Of a stretch of 56,729 nucleotides of DNA, positions 1-8,952 are shown in pieces (positions within the stretch are counted from its first letter, which is position 1; the number at the start of each line of letters is the position of its first letter). The DNA is from Sinorhizobium fredii USDA 205 (GTDB taxonomy: Bacteria; Pseudomonadota; Alphaproteobacteria; Rhizobiales; Rhizobiaceae), in contig NZ_AUTC01000149.1 in assembly GCF_001461695.1 (NCBI RefSeq), positions 1-56,729 of the forward strand, in the 5' to 3' direction. The position numbers and the translations under genes are program-made. The notes below the pieces were generated by a model, which saw nothing but the letters and a program-made list of their open reading frames with translations, had not been told where the DNA came from and made no database searches.

Positions 1-1
1 C

Positions 2-47
2 CGCTTGAGCCAACAGAATGGTTCAATTTAACCGGGAAAGGCTCTAA
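2..47. repeat. 46-bp intergenic repeat, copy 1
   Basis: This stretch is identical to 10150-10195. It contains a GGTT/AACC mini-hairpin and GAGCC/GGCTC outer arms. Both copies lie just beyond the 3' end of a minus-strand gene, so a role in transcript 3' ends is possible but unproven. Confidence 0.85.
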
Positions 48-94
48 ACAGAAGCGAGGCGGATCATCCGTGGAGGCACCATCAGCCGCAAGCC

Positions 95-727
95 TCACCT
101 CGGCCGCCTCACCACCCTCACCTTCCCGCTCTTTCCGCCGCCGCAGAAGAACCGGTCGCCGCCATCGGATTCGAGGCCCGATACGCCCATTCCTTCCGGC
201 ATCTCGAGCGTCTCCAGCACCTTGCCCGTTTCGGGATCGACCCGCCTCACCTCGCTCTCGTCGGCCTCCCAGGTGCCGTGCCAGAGTTCGCCGTCGATCC
301 AGGTGACGCCGGTGACGACGCGGTTGGATTCGATGGTGCGAAGAATGGTGCCGGTTTCGGGGTCGATCTGATGGATCTTCCGACCGCGATGCTGTCCGAC
401 CCAGAGCGTTCCTTCGGCCCAGGTAAGTCCCGAGTCGCCGCCCGCGCCGGGCGCCGGGATCGTCGAAAGCACGCGGCCGGTCTTCGGGTCGATCTTCTGG
501 ATGCGATCCTCGGCGATCTGATAGAGGTGGCGGCCGTCGAAGGCCGTCCCGGCGTGGGCGGCGACGTCGATCGCGCGCACCGTCTCGCCGTTTGCCGGAT
601 CGAAGGCGTTGAGCCTGTCGCCGGATGCAAACCAGACGTGCTCGCCGTCGAAGGTGACGCCATGGACGTTGTCGGCACCCGGAAAGGGTCCGTATTCACG
701 GAGAATTTCGGCCTGAGAATGTTTCAT
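95..727 (-). CDS. glutamine cyclotransferase-like / YVTN beta-propeller protein
   Basis: The protein has 210 residues and is built from repeated blade-like segments of the form D-P-x-T-G-x-V (for example IDPKTGRVL, IDPETGTIL, VDPETGKVL). This is typical of six- or seven-bladed propellers related to glutamine cyclotransferase and SMP-30-like proteins. No signal peptide is visible, so it is probably cytoplasmic. I chose the MKHSQAE start, because the longer frame adds only an unlikely leader reaching into the intergenic gap. The gene lies 43 bp downstream of the regulator at 771-1988 on the same strand and may be co-transcribed. The enzymatic activity is inferred from fold resemblance only. Confidence 0.7.
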   Translation of the reverse strand: MKHSQAEILREYGPFPGADNVHGVTFDGEHVWFASGDRLNAFDPANGETVRAIDVAAHAGTAFDGRHLYQIAEDRIQKIDPKTGRVLSTIPAPGAGGDSGLTWAEGTLWVGQHRGRKIHQIDPETGTILRTIESNRVVTGVTWIDGELWHGTWEADESEVRRVDPETGKVLETLEMPEGMGVSGLESDGGDRFFCGGGKSGKVRVVRRPR

Positions 728-770
728 GCGTATAGCCCTCGATAACAACGGATCGTTTGATGCGCCGATC

Positions 771-1988
771 CTAATCGCCCGGCAGCGGACCGGGGAGTAA
801 CAAGATTGTCGGGAATGCCGGCACCGGCGGGGTCATCCAGCGACGCGCCCGACCGAGGCCGAACGACTGGACCTTGCCGGCGGCCGCCAGCGCTTCGAGC
901 GCCCGCTGTACCGTGCGCGGGCTGGCGCCAAGGGCAATGGCGAGCGCCGAGCTCGACCACGCCTCCCCGTCGGCAAGAAGGGCGAGCACCGCCGCATGCT
1001 GACCTTCGACGGGCGGCGCCAGCACGACGACCTCGCCAGCTTGCGGCGCCAGCGCGAAACCACCCTTTGTCGCCCTGACCTCCACCACTTTCCCGAGCTC
1101 CGCGCGAAGCCGGCCGATCTCGACGCGCAGGCGGGCGCGATGCGATTCATCGGCATGTTTTGCCCGGAAGGCGCGCGCGACGAGCGCGCCTCTCGAAACG
1201 TCCGCCGGCCAGGCTTCGCCGAGCGCGCGTGCCAGCGCGAACAGGACCGGCCGCGTCGCGAGCGACACCACAGCGCCTCCACCCCGCACCACATGGCGGC
1301 AGGCGTCAACGACAAGCGCTTGCGACGCCAAGAGCGCTTCGACCTCCTCGAGCAGGAGGGAGCGTTCCTTGCCCCGCGCGATCAGACGTGCCGCGGGCGC
1401 CTCGAGGACGAGAGACGCGCTTTCGACCTCCGCCGTCAGCGCGGGGATATTGGCTTCGCGCGCGGCTTGTTCGGCGCGACTAAGTGCGGCCCGGGCTGTC
1501 TTCGTCCTCAGGCGCCGGATTGCAATTCCGGCAACCGCCAGCTCATAGGCGGCCCGCGAGGCGGGCGGAAGCGGTGCGGGGTCGATGTCGCCGAGCGCAC
1601 GCTCGGCCTCGTCGAGCCGGCCGACCAACAGCAGCAGCCGCACCTCGAGATTGCGCGCATGCGCGGCATTCACCCAGTCGCGATGTTTTTCGAGCGTCGC
1701 CCGCGCCGTGTCGAGCGCCTTGGCGGGAAAGGAGAGATCGCGCGAGACAAGGGCGATCTCGGCTTCGGCGACGACGCATCTGGCTCGGGCCATCGTCTCT
1801 TTTGGACCGAAGGCACGAGCGGCACTCTTGAGGAGGGTCTTGGCCCGAGCGAAGTCGCCGAGTTGCGCCATGGCGATGCCCCTGAGCGCCAGCGCCGGTG
1901 GGTCGTCACGCAGCGCAACCCGCTTCAAGGCGCCAAGCGGATCGCCTGTCGCCAGCGCGCGCGCCGCAGCGGTTATCAGCGAATCCAT
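771..1988 (-). CDS. helix-turn-helix regulator with TPR-like N-terminal half
   Basis: The protein has 405 residues. The N-terminal half is Ala/Leu-rich repeated helices (about residues 1-200) resembling TPR repeats. The C-terminal third contains a winged-helix motif (GASPRTVQRALEALAAAGKV, about residues 355-375). Such regulators often sit beside DUF899 genes, and here the DUF899 gene is divergent, starting 95 bp away. That suggests it controls the shared intergenic region. I chose the MDSLITAAAR start because the upstream extension is low complexity and runs into the divergent gene. The effector is unknown. Confidence 0.7.
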   Translation of the reverse strand: MDSLITAAARALATGDPLGALKRVALRDDPPALALRGIAMAQLGDFARAKTLLKSAARAFGPKETMARARCVVAEAEIALVSRDLSFPAKALDTARATLEKHRDWVNAAHARNLEVRLLLLVGRLDEAERALGDIDPAPLPPASRAAYELAVAGIAIRRLRTKTARAALSRAEQAAREANIPALTAEVESASLVLEAPAARLIARGKERSLLLEEVEALLASQALVVDACRHVVRGGGAVVSLATRPVLFALARALGEAWPADVSRGALVARAFRAKHADESHRARLRVEIGRLRAELGKVVEVRATKGGFALAPQAGEVVVLAPPVEGQHAAVLALLADGEAWSSSALAIALGASPRTVQRALEALAAAGKVQSFGLGRARRWMTPPVPAFPTILLLPGPLPGD

Positions 1989-2082
1989 CCAAATCCCGTC
2001 AAACTTGTAACTCCCGCCCCTTCCACATCTGGCGCTAACTCTATCGCGTGACCCATCGAGCCGAAAGAAGGAGAAAAGTGCA

Positions 2083-2880
2083 ATGACGGAACACAGGACC
2101 GGAACACGCGAAGAATGGCTGGCAGCGCGGCTCGCGCTGCTGGAGGCCGAGAAGGAGCTGACGCGGCGGAGCGATGCGCTGGCGCGGCAGCGCCAGGCGC
2201 TGCCGCGGGTGAGGATCGACAAGGGTTACCGGTTCGAGACCGACGCGGGCAGCGCCTCGCTCAGGGAGCTCTTCCGAGGGCGCTCGCAGTTGCTTGTCTA
2301 CCATTTCATGTTCGGGCCCGATTACACGGTCGGGTGCCCGTCCTGCTCCGCGATTGCCGACGGGTTCAACGGCATCGTCGTGCATCTCGAGAACCACGAC
2401 GTCGCCTTCTCGGCGATATCCCGCGCGCCGCTCGCCAAGCTCCAGGCCTACAAGCAGCGGATGGGCTGGAGCTTTCCATGGGCCTCCTCGAACGACGGCG
2501 ACTTCAACCGCGACTTCAGCGTCTGGTTCACGGCGGACGAACAGCGCGAGGGCCGGATAGAATACAACTTCCGCCGCGAGCCGCCCGCCCCCGAACCCCT
2601 CGCGGGAAAGACCGTCCAGGAATGGCAGTTGCGCGGCAGCGAGGGACCGGTCGCCCAGATCGCGGCGATGACCGGGACGGATGTCGCCACCTATACGCGC
2701 GACCGGCCGGGCCTCAGCGCCTTCGTGCTCGTCGATGGCATCGTCTATCACAGCTATTCCAGCTATGCGCGCGGGTTGGACGGCCTATGGGGCATGTACC
2801 AGTGGCTCGACCGGGCCCCGTTGGGACGCAACGAGAACGGTGTCTGGTGGCGCCGCAACGACGAATATGGCCAAGGCTGA
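2083..2880 (+). CDS. DUF899 family (thioredoxin-like) protein
   Basis: The 265-residue protein matches DUF899 family features: an N-terminal TREEWLAAR...EKELTR helix, the central LLVYHFMFGPD and GCPSCS segment (a CPSC pair in a thioredoxin-like position, about residues 85-88), and a C-terminal YHSYSSYARGLD block. A strong Shine-Dalgarno (AAGGAG) precedes the ATG. Family members are thought to be thioredoxin-fold proteins of unknown substrate; the CxxC-like pair is compatible with redox chemistry. The following small gene overlaps it by ATGA, so the two form an operon. The divergent helix-turn-helix gene probably regulates them. Confidence 0.85.
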   Translation: MTEHRTGTREEWLAARLALLEAEKELTRRSDALARQRQALPRVRIDKGYRFETDAGSASLRELFRGRSQLLVYHFMFGPDYTVGCPSCSAIADGFNGIVVHLENHDVAFSAISRAPLAKLQAYKQRMGWSFPWASSNDGDFNRDFSVWFTADEQREGRIEYNFRREPPAPEPLAGKTVQEWQLRGSEGPVAQIAAMTGTDVATYTRDRPGLSAFVLVDGIVYHSYSSYARGLDGLWGMYQWLDRAPLGRNENGVWWRRNDEYGQG

Positions 2881-3194
2881 TGTCTGCGATGCTTCACCAT
2901 TCCGAACGCCCAAAGGGGACGCCGGCCGCTGACAGCGGAACTGCCGGTGCGTCTGGTGGTATCGCCACACGCGGCGCCGCCGACTGGCTGTCCCTCGCGG
3001 CGGCGCCGACCTTTGCCTTCATGGCGATAGTGACCGGCGCTCTTGGCGGCCCGCCGGACATGCTCTGCGCCTCGGCGGACGAGGCGCCAGCCATAACCGG
3101 CATGGTCTCGATGTACGTGCTGATGAGCGCCTTCCATTCGGCGCCCTGGCTGAGGCTCGCCGCGCGCCGGCGAAGCTATGCACACCGGTCTTGA
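2880..3194 (+). CDS. small membrane protein coupled to DUF899 gene
   Basis: This 104-residue protein starts at the ATGA overlap with the DUF899 stop codon. It has two hydrophobic segments (about residues 38-58 and 70-90) separated by a GGPPDMLCAS turn, with a basic C-terminus. That suggests a two-pass inner-membrane protein. I recognise no named family. Tight overlap implies translational coupling and a shared function with the thioredoxin-like partner. Confidence 0.7.
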   Translation: MSAMLHHSERPKGTPAADSGTAGASGGIATRGAADWLSLAAAPTFAFMAIVTGALGGPPDMLCASADEAPAITGMVSMYVLMSAFHSAPWLRLAARRRSYAHRS

Positions 3195-3289
3195 TGCGCC
3201 GACCCTCTCGCGGCCGCCGGACATGCGCTGCGCATCGGCGGTTGCCCCGCGGCTGATGAAAACAGTGCGCTCGGGATTTTCGATGATGA

Positions 3290-3317
3290 GGGGCCGCCGA
3301 GTATGACCGGCGGCCCC
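3290..3317 (-). terminator. stem-loop 3' of the RTX gene
   Basis: A perfect 10-bp GGGGCCGCCG/CGGCGGCCCC stem lies 20 bp beyond the stop codon of the RTX gene. It has no strong U-tract, so it may act as a transcript-end stabiliser or weak terminator. It also faces the end of the convergent gene at 3194. Confidence 0.5.
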
Positions 3318-3336
3318 CCAACGAGTCGCCGATCGT

Positions 3337-6294
3337 CTAGATCAAAAGGAAGTCGGTCGTCGCAAGCGACGTGACCTTGTCCAGCGTCGCGACGAGCACG
3401 GCGTCGGCCTCGTTGCCGGTGCCGTCGGCGTCGTACCAGAGGCGGCCGTTGTCCTTCTCGAAGAAGAACTGGGCGGCCGTACCTGTCGCCTTCAGGTCGT
3501 TGCCGGAGTAGAGCACCAGCTTGGAAAAGCCGAACACGCTCTTGTCGACGACAAGCTTGTCCTCGCCGCGCTTGAAGTCGGTGATCTGGTCGCCGGAACC
3601 AATCGCTTCTTCCGAGGCATAGATGAACTTGTCCGCGCCCGATCCGCCCGTCAAAAGGTCGCCATGGCCGCCGCCTTCGAGGATGTCGTTGCCGGCGCGG
3701 CCGTCGAGCCTGTCGTCGCCAATCCCGCCCTCCAGGGTATTGGCGACACCGTTGCCGAAGATCGTATCGTCGGACGTCCGACCGACCACGTTCTCGATGC
3801 TCGACAGCGACAGGCCGGAGGCGACCCCGCCATTCTTCGCATTGTTCTCCAGGTCGACGATGACCGACTGGTCGGAGACGATGTTAAACTTGAGCGTGTC
3901 GACACCGGAGCCGCCGGAGAAGTAGTCGGTGCCGGTTTCATCGCTGAAGCGGGTGAACTCGTCGTTGCCCGCATCGCCGTAGAGCTTGTCGTTGCCTCTC
4001 CCGTCAACCAGGATGTCGTTTCCGCCGCCAGCCTTGAAGGTGTCGTTTCCAGCCCCGCCGTCGAGATAGTCGATTTGCGCGCTACCCGTCACGGTGTCCT
4101 TGCCGGCGCCCCCTATGTAATCAACCGCCTCCATACCGGTGAAGGACGTATTGGCGTTCACCCTCACGAGGCCGTTGCCGAAGACGAAGGACACGTCGAA
4201 TGTCTCTTCCGCGAAGTCAATGACGACGCGGTCCGCGCCATCGCCGCCCGAGGCATAGTCACCAGCATTCATGAACAGAAGGTCGTCGCCTTTCTCGCCG
4301 TAGAGATGGTCAGCACTGGTGTCCTTGATGCCGCCGCTCCCGTAGATCGTGTCGTCCCCGTCACCGCCGTAGAGTCTGTCCGCGCCCGTCCAGCCGGTGA
4401 GGTTGTCGGCGCCGCCAAGGCCCTTGAGCGTGTCGTTGCCGCCGCTGCCGTTCAGATAGTCGTCGAGGCCGCCGGCCGTCAGCGTGTCATTGCCCTGACC
4501 GGACGTGATATGGACGCGTTCGAAGTTCTTAGCCGCGACGTCGCCGTTGACCATCGTCGCATTGGCGGAAAGCACGAAGGAGAGATTCTTCGTACTGTCA
4601 TAGCGGCTGATCCAGAGCGTATCGGTACCAGTACCTCCATCGACGGCGAAACGCCCAGCCGTGGAGCCACCGGCATTGTTGACGGTTACGATATCGTTGC
4701 CCGCGCCTCCAAGGATCGTCGTCAGCGCCGTACCGGTTTCGGTGTCGGCGGTGATATGGTCGTTCCCGTTGCCGCCGTCGAGCCTGTTTGTGCCGCCGCC
4801 ATTGTCGCCGATACGATCGTCACCGTCTCCGCCCTTCACCGTATCGCTGCCGCCGGTGCTGTAGAACTGGTCGTTGCCCTTGCCGCCCGTCAGCGTGTTG
4901 TTGCCGCTGCCGGCGTCGAAGTCGACATGGTCGGCCGTTCCGGCCGAGAGCACGTCGTTGCCGCTGCCGGTTTCGATGCTGAAGCTTTCGCCATTGGTCA
5001 CCACGGTGCCATCGGAAAGCTTTGCGGTGACGCCGGAGACATTGAAGGTCAGGCCGCTCTTACTGTCAGAACGATCGACCCAGATGGTGTCATAGCCGGT
5101 ACCGCCCTTGATCGTGTCCTTGCCGCCGCTGCCGACGATCAAGAGGTCGTTGCCGTCGCCGCCGTCGAGGGTATCGCTGCCGAGGCCGCCGCTGAGATGA
5201 TCGTTGCCGCCGAGGCCGATGAGCGTGTCGTTGCCGGAGTTTCCGGAGAGCGTATCGGCGCCCGTCCAGCCGGTGAACCTGTCGGCCGTTTCCGAACCAC
5301 TGATCGTATAGGCTTCAAAATTGACGATGGTGGTGCCGTTGGAGAGCGTCTGCTTGGTCGAGGAGGACTTGGCGGTGAAGGTTCCGGAAAGGCCGACCAG
5401 GACGACTTCATCATGGCCGACGCCGCCATCGAGCACGTCCTTGCCGTCGTTTGTCCAGCTTTCCATGTTGTGCCGGATCGTATCGTTGCCCGCCCCGCCG
5501 AGGACAGTATCGTTGTCGCCGTCGCCTGCGAGATAGTCATCTTCCGACCCGCCGTCGATGACATCGCGGCCGGCGCCGCCCGATATGGTGTCGGTGCCGC
5601 TCTCGCCCTTGATGTTGTCGTTGCCGTGATGGCCGTAAAGGTAATCGCCGCCGGCACCGCCGAGCAAGGTGTCGTTGCCGTCATCGGCCGACAGCCAGTC
5701 GATTCCGTAACCGCCGGAGAGATAGTCGTCGCCGGAGCCCCCCAACACGGAATCATTGCCGTTGCCGCCGTAGATCCTGTCGTTGCCGTCGTCTCCCTCC
5801 AGCCAGTCCTTGCCGATGCCGCCATTCAGAACGTCATCGCCGGCGCCACCTTCGAACCAATCGTTCCAGCGACCGCCGGTGAAGCTGTCGGCGAAATTGC
5901 TGCCCTCCAGTTCGAAGCTCTCGACATTGACGATCGTGGCGCCGAGAACCGCCTTCGAAACAATCGGGTCAAAGGCGGCAAAGGAGACCCCCTTGCTCGC
6001 ATCGCTGAAATCGATGCCGAGTACGTCGAAGCCGAGACCGCCGTCGATCTTGTCGCCGAGCAGACCTGCGGCGCTCAGGTTGAGAATTTCGTCGTCGCCC
6101 GTGCCGGCCTTGATCGTGTCGGCGCCAAGGCCGCCATTGATCGTGTCAAGGCCGGAGCCGGTACTGATGGAATTGCTGCCGTCGTCGCCGTTCACCGTCT
6201 GATCGCCGACGCCGGGTATGGTGTAGCCGGCGGCCAACGGATCAAGCGCGAGCGTCGCCTGAAGCGGCGCTATGGACTTCACTTTCTTGCTCAT
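3337..6294 (-). CDS. RTX calcium-binding (hemolysin-type) repeat protein
   Basis: The 985-residue protein consists almost wholly of GGxGxDxLx nonapeptide arrays in many blocks (about residues 45-900), interspersed with segments of about 50 residues. Examples of the repeat are GGAGDDVL, GGNGNDSV and GGTGYDTI. RTX repeats bind calcium in a parallel beta-roll outside the cell, and such proteins normally leave by type I secretion with an uncleaved C-terminal signal. The C-terminus (TDFLLI) is hydrophobic, as expected. No ABC exporter is encoded nearby, so export would rely on a system elsewhere. The MSKKVKSI start follows a GAGGAAGT ribosome site. No catalytic domain is visible; an adhesive or surface role is inferred. 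Confidence 0.9.
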   Translation of the reverse strand: MSKKVKSIAPLQATLALDPLAAGYTIPGVGDQTVNGDDGSNSISTGSGLDTINGGLGADTIKAGTGDDEILNLSAAGLLGDKIDGGLGFDVLGIDFSDASKGVSFAAFDPIVSKAVLGATIVNVESFELEGSNFADSFTGGRWNDWFEGGAGDDVLNGGIGKDWLEGDDGNDRIYGGNGNDSVLGGSGDDYLSGGYGIDWLSADDGNDTLLGGAGGDYLYGHHGNDNIKGESGTDTISGGAGRDVIDGGSEDDYLAGDGDNDTVLGGAGNDTIRHNMESWTNDGKDVLDGGVGHDEVVLVGLSGTFTAKSSSTKQTLSNGTTIVNFEAYTISGSETADRFTGWTGADTLSGNSGNDTLIGLGGNDHLSGGLGSDTLDGGDGNDLLIVGSGGKDTIKGGTGYDTIWVDRSDSKSGLTFNVSGVTAKLSDGTVVTNGESFSIETGSGNDVLSAGTADHVDFDAGSGNNTLTGGKGNDQFYSTGGSDTVKGGDGDDRIGDNGGGTNRLDGGNGNDHITADTETGTALTTILGGAGNDIVTVNNAGGSTAGRFAVDGGTGTDTLWISRYDSTKNLSFVLSANATMVNGDVAAKNFERVHITSGQGNDTLTAGGLDDYLNGSGGNDTLKGLGGADNLTGWTGADRLYGGDGDDTIYGSGGIKDTSADHLYGEKGDDLLFMNAGDYASGGDGADRVVIDFAEETFDVSFVFGNGLVRVNANTSFTGMEAVDYIGGAGKDTVTGSAQIDYLDGGAGNDTFKAGGGNDILVDGRGNDKLYGDAGNDEFTRFSDETGTDYFSGGSGVDTLKFNIVSDQSVIVDLENNAKNGGVASGLSLSSIENVVGRTSDDTIFGNGVANTLEGGIGDDRLDGRAGNDILEGGGHGDLLTGGSGADKFIYASEEAIGSGDQITDFKRGEDKLVVDKSVFGFSKLVLYSGNDLKATGTAAQFFFEKDNGRLWYDADGTGNEADAVLVATLDKVTSLATTDFLLI

Positions 6295-6543
6295 GACTTC
6301 CTCGAGAGTTGGATCGCTACGCCGATCTGGCGTGAGCAAATTGCTAGTCTGCGGGAGAGCCAGGAGTTGTTCCTGCGGTAACAGGGCTGCAATCGCCAGG
6401 TTGTAGCCGCGGGCGCCTGCGATGGAATGGACGGGGCTATGGGCGGAAGGCCGAACGCATGGACTTTTCAGTGACGAGCCAGCACAAGGGGACGGGTTGG
6501 CGCCTCGTCAGATCAAGACCCAATTCATGAACGTGATCGATTC

Positions 6544-6592
6544 TAGAGCGGAATGCGGACGGAAAACCGCGCACACTTTTCCTCATCCCGCT
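6544..6592. repeat. palindromic intergenic repeat family B, copy 1
   Basis: The sequence resembles 14034-14082: TAGAGCGG-ATG-CGG-CGGAAAACCGC-CACAC-TTTCCTCAT-CCGCT. It has outer AGCGG/CCGCT arms and an inner GCGGAAAACCGC hairpin. Both copies sit at the 3' end of a minus-strand gene. The remainder of 6295-6591 shows no gene that I can support. Confidence 0.7.
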
Positions 6593-6957
6593 TAGTCCGC
6601 CGAATAGAACTGCAACGTAAACACATTGCCCGCGATCTCCTCGGCGAGCTCCGGCGAAAACTCCAGTGGCATGCAGTTCTGCAGGGCCGCCGTCGCGGCG
6701 GCGACGAAGGCCTTGCGCTGGTCCGCGTCTCCGGTAACGCGGATCGCCGTCGGCTGGGGCGGGCCCATCAGCGTGCCGTTGCCGCGGAAGCCGAATTTGA
6801 GCGTGACGAAGGAATCCCTGATGCCGGCGGGAGGAGTCCAGCACTGGCCGAGTGCAGTGCTGACCTCCTCGACGCTTTGCAACGGTTCCGCCCGTAGCGG
6901 ATCCGCCGCGACTGCAACGAAAAGGCTGGCCGCGGCCAACCCGATGACGACTTTCAT
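6592..6957 (-). CDS. periplasmic hypothetical protein with TonB-C-like fold features
   Basis: The 121-residue protein begins with a clear Sec signal peptide (MKVVIGLAAASLFVAVAADPLRAE, cleavage near residue 23). The mature part contains VEEVSTALGQCWTPP and LKFGFRGNGTLMGPP, which resemble the periplasmic C-terminal domain of TonB/TolA-type proteins, with two cysteines that could pair. No transporter partner is adjacent. The function is unknown; the signal peptide is the firmest feature. Confidence 0.7.
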   Translation of the reverse strand: MKVVIGLAAASLFVAVAADPLRAEPLQSVEEVSTALGQCWTPPAGIRDSFVTLKFGFRGNGTLMGPPQPTAIRVTGDADQRKAFVAAATAALQNCMPLEFSPELAEEIAGNVFTLQFYSAD

Positions 6958-7059
6958 TTCGACCCTGAGCCCCTGAACGAACGATCAATCCAGCCGTCCG
7001 AGATTGCGACGAACGGCGCCCGGATGCAATCCGCCCGAGCTATCCTCCAAGTCTTCGGC

Positions 7060-8199
7060 CTAGAGCAGTTCGCGTTTGGCGAGATTGCGCATCAGCGCTG
7101 CAATTCCGAAGGTCCAGGGCGGGCAATCGGTGGAAAGACGCACCGTGTTGACGAGGCTGCCGAGGGCGGGGCTCGAAATGGTCACCACGTCGCCGATCTT
7201 GTGGGTAAAGCCCTGGCCCGGCTCGCCGCGGTCCTCGACCGGCGCGAAGAGCGTCCCCATGAAGAGCATCAGCCCGTCCGGATACTGGTGATGCGGTCCG
7301 ACCGTCTGGGCGACGAGGTCGAGCGGGTCGCGGCTGATCTCGCGCATCGTGCTCGCTCCCTTCAGGCGAAAGCCGTCCGGGCCTTCGATCAGGAGATCGA
7401 GGTCTGCATTGCGCACGTCGTCGATCGAGTAGGTCTCGTCGAAGAGGCGGACGAAGGGGCCGACCGCGCAGGAGGCATTGTTGTCCTTGGCCTTGCCGAG
7501 CAGCAGCGCCGAGCGACCCTCGACATCGCGCAGGTTGACATCGTTGCCGAGCGTCGCGCCCTTGGCACGCCCGTCGGCGGAGACCGCAAGGACGATCTCC
7601 GGCTCGGGATTGTTCCATCGCGAAATCGGATGCAGGCCGACAGCGGCGCCCCAGCCGACCGACGAGAGCGGCTGGGCCTTGGTGAAGACCTCGGCATCGG
7701 GGCCGATGCCGACTTCCAGATATTGCGACCAGACGCCCTCCTCGATCAGCGCGGCCTTCACGCCGGCAGCTTCGGGCGAACCGGCCTTCAGGTTTCTCAG
7801 GCTGTCGCCGATGATCGCCGCCATCCGCGTACGGATCGCCTCGGCGCGCGTCGCGTCGCCGGCGGCGCGCTCCTCGATGACGCGCTCGATCATCGAGCGG
7901 GCGAAGGTGACGCCGCAGGCCTTGACCGCCTGGAGGTCGCAAGGGGCGAGAAGATGGACCTCGCCGCTGCCCCGCTCCGGCTTTGCCATGACGGCATCGA
8001 CGGGGGCGATCGCCTCTCCGGAGGCCGAACGGACATGAGCGACGGGATCGGAAAGATCGAGGAGGTCGCGCATCGTCGGCACCGCCTTCGAGGTGATGTC
8101 GATCAAGTCGCCCTCCCGGACGGTCACCAGGCTGGGCCCCTCGACGTCCGGGCGCCACGCCCGTCCGACAAAGGTCCCGGTTTCATAAGCCATGGTCAT
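7060..8199 (-). CDS. fumarylacetoacetate hydrolase family protein
   Basis: The 379-residue protein shows the FAH fold core in its second half: GIGPDAEVFTKAQPLSSVGWGA, HPISRWNNPEPEIVLAV (acidic metal ligands) and GNDVNLRD. Family members hydrolyse or decarboxylate C-C bonds of acylpyruvates and related ring-cleavage products using a divalent metal. The N-terminal extension (about 150 residues) is as found in longer rhizobial homologues. The ATG follows GGGAGG at good spacing. It stands alone, and no catabolic partner is adjacent, so the substrate cannot be assigned. Confidence 0.85.
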   Translation of the reverse strand: MTMAYETGTFVGRAWRPDVEGPSLVTVREGDLIDITSKAVPTMRDLLDLSDPVAHVRSASGEAIAPVDAVMAKPERGSGEVHLLAPCDLQAVKACGVTFARSMIERVIEERAAGDATRAEAIRTRMAAIIGDSLRNLKAGSPEAAGVKAALIEEGVWSQYLEVGIGPDAEVFTKAQPLSSVGWGAAVGLHPISRWNNPEPEIVLAVSADGRAKGATLGNDVNLRDVEGRSALLLGKAKDNNASCAVGPFVRLFDETYSIDDVRNADLDLLIEGPDGFRLKGASTMREISRDPLDLVAQTVGPHHQYPDGLMLFMGTLFAPVEDRGEPGQGFTHKIGDVVTISSPALGSLVNTVRLSTDCPPWTFGIAALMRNLAKRELL

Positions 8200-8306
8200 C
8201 TCATGCCTCCCTGTTCTTGCTTTTCCGGCACATCGGTTTTGCAGTCGAACCGCCTTCCTGTAAAGGACCTTCTACCAGCGCAGGTGTGTTTCGGAAGGGC
8301 TGCAAC

Positions 8307-8331
8307 GGAACCTTGCAATATCTCGCGCGTT
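8307..8331 (+). promoter_or_regulatory. candidate EcfG (RpoE2)-type promoter
   Basis: GGAAC at 8307-8311 and CGTT at 8328-8331 are separated by 16 bp, matching the general-stress sigma consensus of alphaproteobacteria. It points to the gene starting at 8461/8485, with a leader of more than 120 nt. Confidence 0.55.
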
Positions 8332-8484
8332 TAATATTTCAGCGCCTCTCCATCTGCCGTGGCGAGGCTGAATTTATACTTGTGATGGTCGAACGTCCGT
8401 CCTTAAGTCGTCGCTGGTTTTAGGGAATCGTGATCGCCAAATGCTGGCGGCGATAGGACGATGGCCAGAAAGGATGTTACTGCC

Positions 8485-8874
8485 ATGGACCCACAGGACC
8501 AGTTGAAGGAAAGGCCGCTTGTCGATCCGGTTACCGGACAGCCGGCGCCGCCCCCCGAAGTACAAGAAGCGCGCGCGAGCCGCAGTACGTGGCCGCTGCT
8601 GGTCATCCTTCTCGCCGGTCTGGTGCTGGCGCTGATCGCCTGGCTGCCGGCCGAACTCACGAGGGACGCGGAGGAGACTCCGACCTCGTCGACGACGACG
8701 ACAACACAACCCGCGACCGACCAGCCGGCCACAGGCAATGAAGCAACCCCTCCGGCCGCAGGAACGACGCAGGAGACCGCACCGGCCACGCCTGAGACAC
8801 AGCCGCAGACCACACCGCCGGCACCGGCACCTGAAGGAACGGCCCCGCAGCCGCAGACCCCTCCGGCGCAGTGA
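8485..8874 (+). CDS. single-pass membrane protein with Pro/Thr-rich tail
   Basis: The protein has 129 residues from the MDPQDQLKERP start; an in-frame ATG at 8461 is an alternative. A cytoplasmic N-terminus of about 34 residues leads to one membrane helix (WPLLVILLAGLVLALIAWL). A low-complexity exported tail rich in Thr, Pro, Ala and Gln follows. The tail looks like an envelope-spanning linker, and no domain is recognisable. An EcfG-type promoter lies upstream, suggesting stress induction. The gene ends just before a perfect palindrome. Confidence 0.65.
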   Translation: MDPQDQLKERPLVDPVTGQPAPPPEVQEARASRSTWPLLVILLAGLVLALIAWLPAELTRDAEETPTSSTTTTTQPATDQPATGNEATPPAAGTTQETAPATPETQPQTTPPAPAPEGTAPQPQTPPAQ

Positions 8875-8890
8875 GCGGGAAGGTGGCCCT

Positions 8891-8918
8891 TCGGGCGGAG
8901 AGGCGCCTCTCCGCCCGA
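8891..8918. terminator. perfect 28-bp palindrome
   Basis: An uninterrupted inverted repeat begins TCGGGCGGAGAGGC and lies 17 bp after the stop codon of the membrane protein gene. It could act as a terminator or transcript stabiliser, but there is no U-tract. Confidence 0.55.
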
Positions 8919-8952
8919 GCGTTGCCTTGAGCTGCGTCCGCGCAGTGTTGCC

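Noticed and set aside
3664..6381. Long plus-strand open frame opposite the RTX gene
   Set aside because: It is the mirror of a highly repetitive GC-rich gene; its valine/alanine-rich translation shows only repeat shadows.
8697..8874. Thr/Pro-rich stretch considered as a DNA tandem repeat
   Set aside because: It is low-complexity protein coding without a regular repeat unit at the DNA level.
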